From NCBI GenBank assembly GCA_003524305.1, contig DQHW01000004.1:29946-89948 (forward strand): DNA of 60,003 bases, written 5' to 3'. The notes below the pieces were generated by a model that saw only the letters and a list, made by a program, of their open reading frames with translations, ran no database searches and was not told the DNA's origin. The first letter of the stretch is position 1; each line of letters opens with the position of its first letter. The DNA is from Anaerolineaceae bacterium. GTDB taxonomy: Bacteria; Chloroflexota; Anaerolineae; Anaerolineales; Anaerolineaceae. Of this stretch, positions 59,366 through 60,003 are shown in pieces. Both the position numbers and the translations under genes were made by a program.

Positions 59366-60003
59366 ATGACTACCTTAAATATTGAAAAAATAAGACAAGA
59401 TTTTCCGATCCTCGGGATTGAAGTAAACCCGGGCGTGCCTTTGGTCTATCTGGATTCAACCGCCACGGCACAAAAACCTGCCTCAGTGATTGACGCCATG
59501 GATGATTACTATCGTACTTCCAACGGCAACATCCACCGAGGAGTGCATTACCTGGCTGAACGCGCCACCGCAATGTATGAAGCCTCACGGGCTAAAGTTG
59601 CAGCTTTTATCGGCGCTGCTAAACCAAAGGAAGTTATTTTTACGCGCAATACCACCGAATCTATCAATCTTGTGGCACAGACTTGGGGTAAGGCTTTTCT
59701 CGCCAAGGGTGATCTGGTTATCCTGACCGAGATGGAACATCACTCCAACCTTGTACCCTGGCAGATGCTGGCTGAAGAAAAAGAACTCAGACTTGAGTTC
59801 ATACCTGTCACCGATGACGGCGACCTGGATCAGTCAGTATTCGATCAATTATTGGAACAAAAACCAAAACTGGTGGCTTTTGCTCACATGTCCAACGTAT
59901 TAGGCACGATCAACCCGGCCAGGGCTATGATTGCCAAAGCCAAACATGCCGGTGCAATCACCGTCGTGGATGCTGCCCAATCGGTTCCGCATTTTTCGGT
60001 TTC
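59366..60003 (+). CDS. sufS: Cysteine desulfurase SufS, N-terminal part (cut by window edge)
   Basis: From ATG 59366 about 212 codons run open to the window end. The protein starts NIEKIRQDFPILGIEVNPGV, then VYLDSTATAQKP, SNGNIHRGVHYLAERAT, FTRNTTESINLVAQTWG, EMEHHSNLVPWQMLA, and VDAAQSVPHFSV at the edge, the PLP-binding Asp and Gln region. This is the SufS group of class V aminotransferases, which takes sulfur from cysteine for iron-sulfur assembly. The PLP Lys and active Cys lie beyond the edge. No clear ribosome binding site; probably read with the preceding gene. Confidence 0.93.
   Translation, partial: MTTLNIEKIRQDFPILGIEVNPGVPLVYLDSTATAQKPASVIDAMDDYYRTSNGNIHRGVHYLAERATAMYEASRAKVAAFIGAAKPKEVIFTRNTTESINLVAQTWGKAFLAKGDLVILTEMEHHSNLVPWQMLAEEKELRLEFIPVTDDGDLDQSVFDQLLEQKPKLVAFAHMSNVLGTINPARAMIAKAKHAGAITVVDAAQSVPHFSV

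Overview
The window looks like chromosomal DNA of a member of the Chloroflexota, most likely class Anaerolineae. The evidence is the gene content and gene types: a two-domain transaldolase/glucose-6-phosphate isomerase, a tad/flp pilus locus with a receiver-domain CpaE and no secretin gene next to it, type 2 isopentenyl diphosphate isomerase, a sufR/sufT-like pair divergent from sufCBD-X-sufS, and a membrane protein with a baseplate J-like domain beside ruvX-mltG. Base composition is moderate and even. I see no rRNA, functional tRNA, CRISPR array, transposase or phage block, so most of the window is ordinary core chromosome. The species cannot be named from this sequence.

Layout. 1-4.2 kb: the start of a DnaQ-like exonuclease cut by the left edge, a lipoprotein, and an overlapping operon of baseplate J-like protein, ruvX and mltG. 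4.3-8 kb: superoxide dismutase plus ferredoxin (minus), an EamA transporter (plus) and malQ (minus). 8.1-11.2 kb: a CinA-like protein with a decayed C-terminal half, overlapping an unusual amidohydrolase-CYTH fusion. 11.2-11.7 kb: a 485-bp non-coding stretch with degenerate 7-bp tandem repeats and a tRNA-like T-arm relic. 11.7-14.7 kb: yraN, miaA and an acyl-CoA synthetase. 14.7-22.3 kb, all minus: ftsH, a HAD-DinB fusion with a Cys-rich protein and efp, two short-chain dehydrogenase/reductase genes, and comF-hpf. 22.3-28.7 kb, minus: a tad locus read as flp, flp, cpaB, cpaE, cpaF, tadB, tadC.

28.9-30.5 kb (plus, divergent from tad): a helical protein of unknown function and an SPFH protein ending in an excisionase-like helix-turn-helix. 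30.6-36.8 kb: sucCD, acpP, type 2 isopentenyl diphosphate isomerase with a prenyl synthase, then a folate operon (pteridine-reductase-like enzyme, folB, folK). 36.9-39.9 kb: a copper module (CsoR-like repressor, CopZ-like chaperone, CopA). 40-45.6 kb: a pentose phosphate operon (tkt, rpiB, tal-pgi fusion, AhpD-like protein). 45.7-50.8 kb: a tight minus-strand carbohydrate operon (ROK kinase, MFS transporter, GH51 arabinofuranosidase, membrane-anchored TIM-barrel-like protein). 51-54.1 kb: a serine-palmitoyltransferase-like enzyme, DegV and CorA. 54.2 kb to the end: the SUF iron-sulfur cluster assembly locus, cut within sufS.

The items most worth a second look are the amidohydrolase-CYTH fusion, the SPFH-HTH pair, the 97-residue protein inserted in the suf operon behind its own palindrome, the HAD-DinB/Cys-rich pair, the decayed CinA, and the tandem flp genes, of which the second has its own likely promoter. 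No single dramatic new system is evident.
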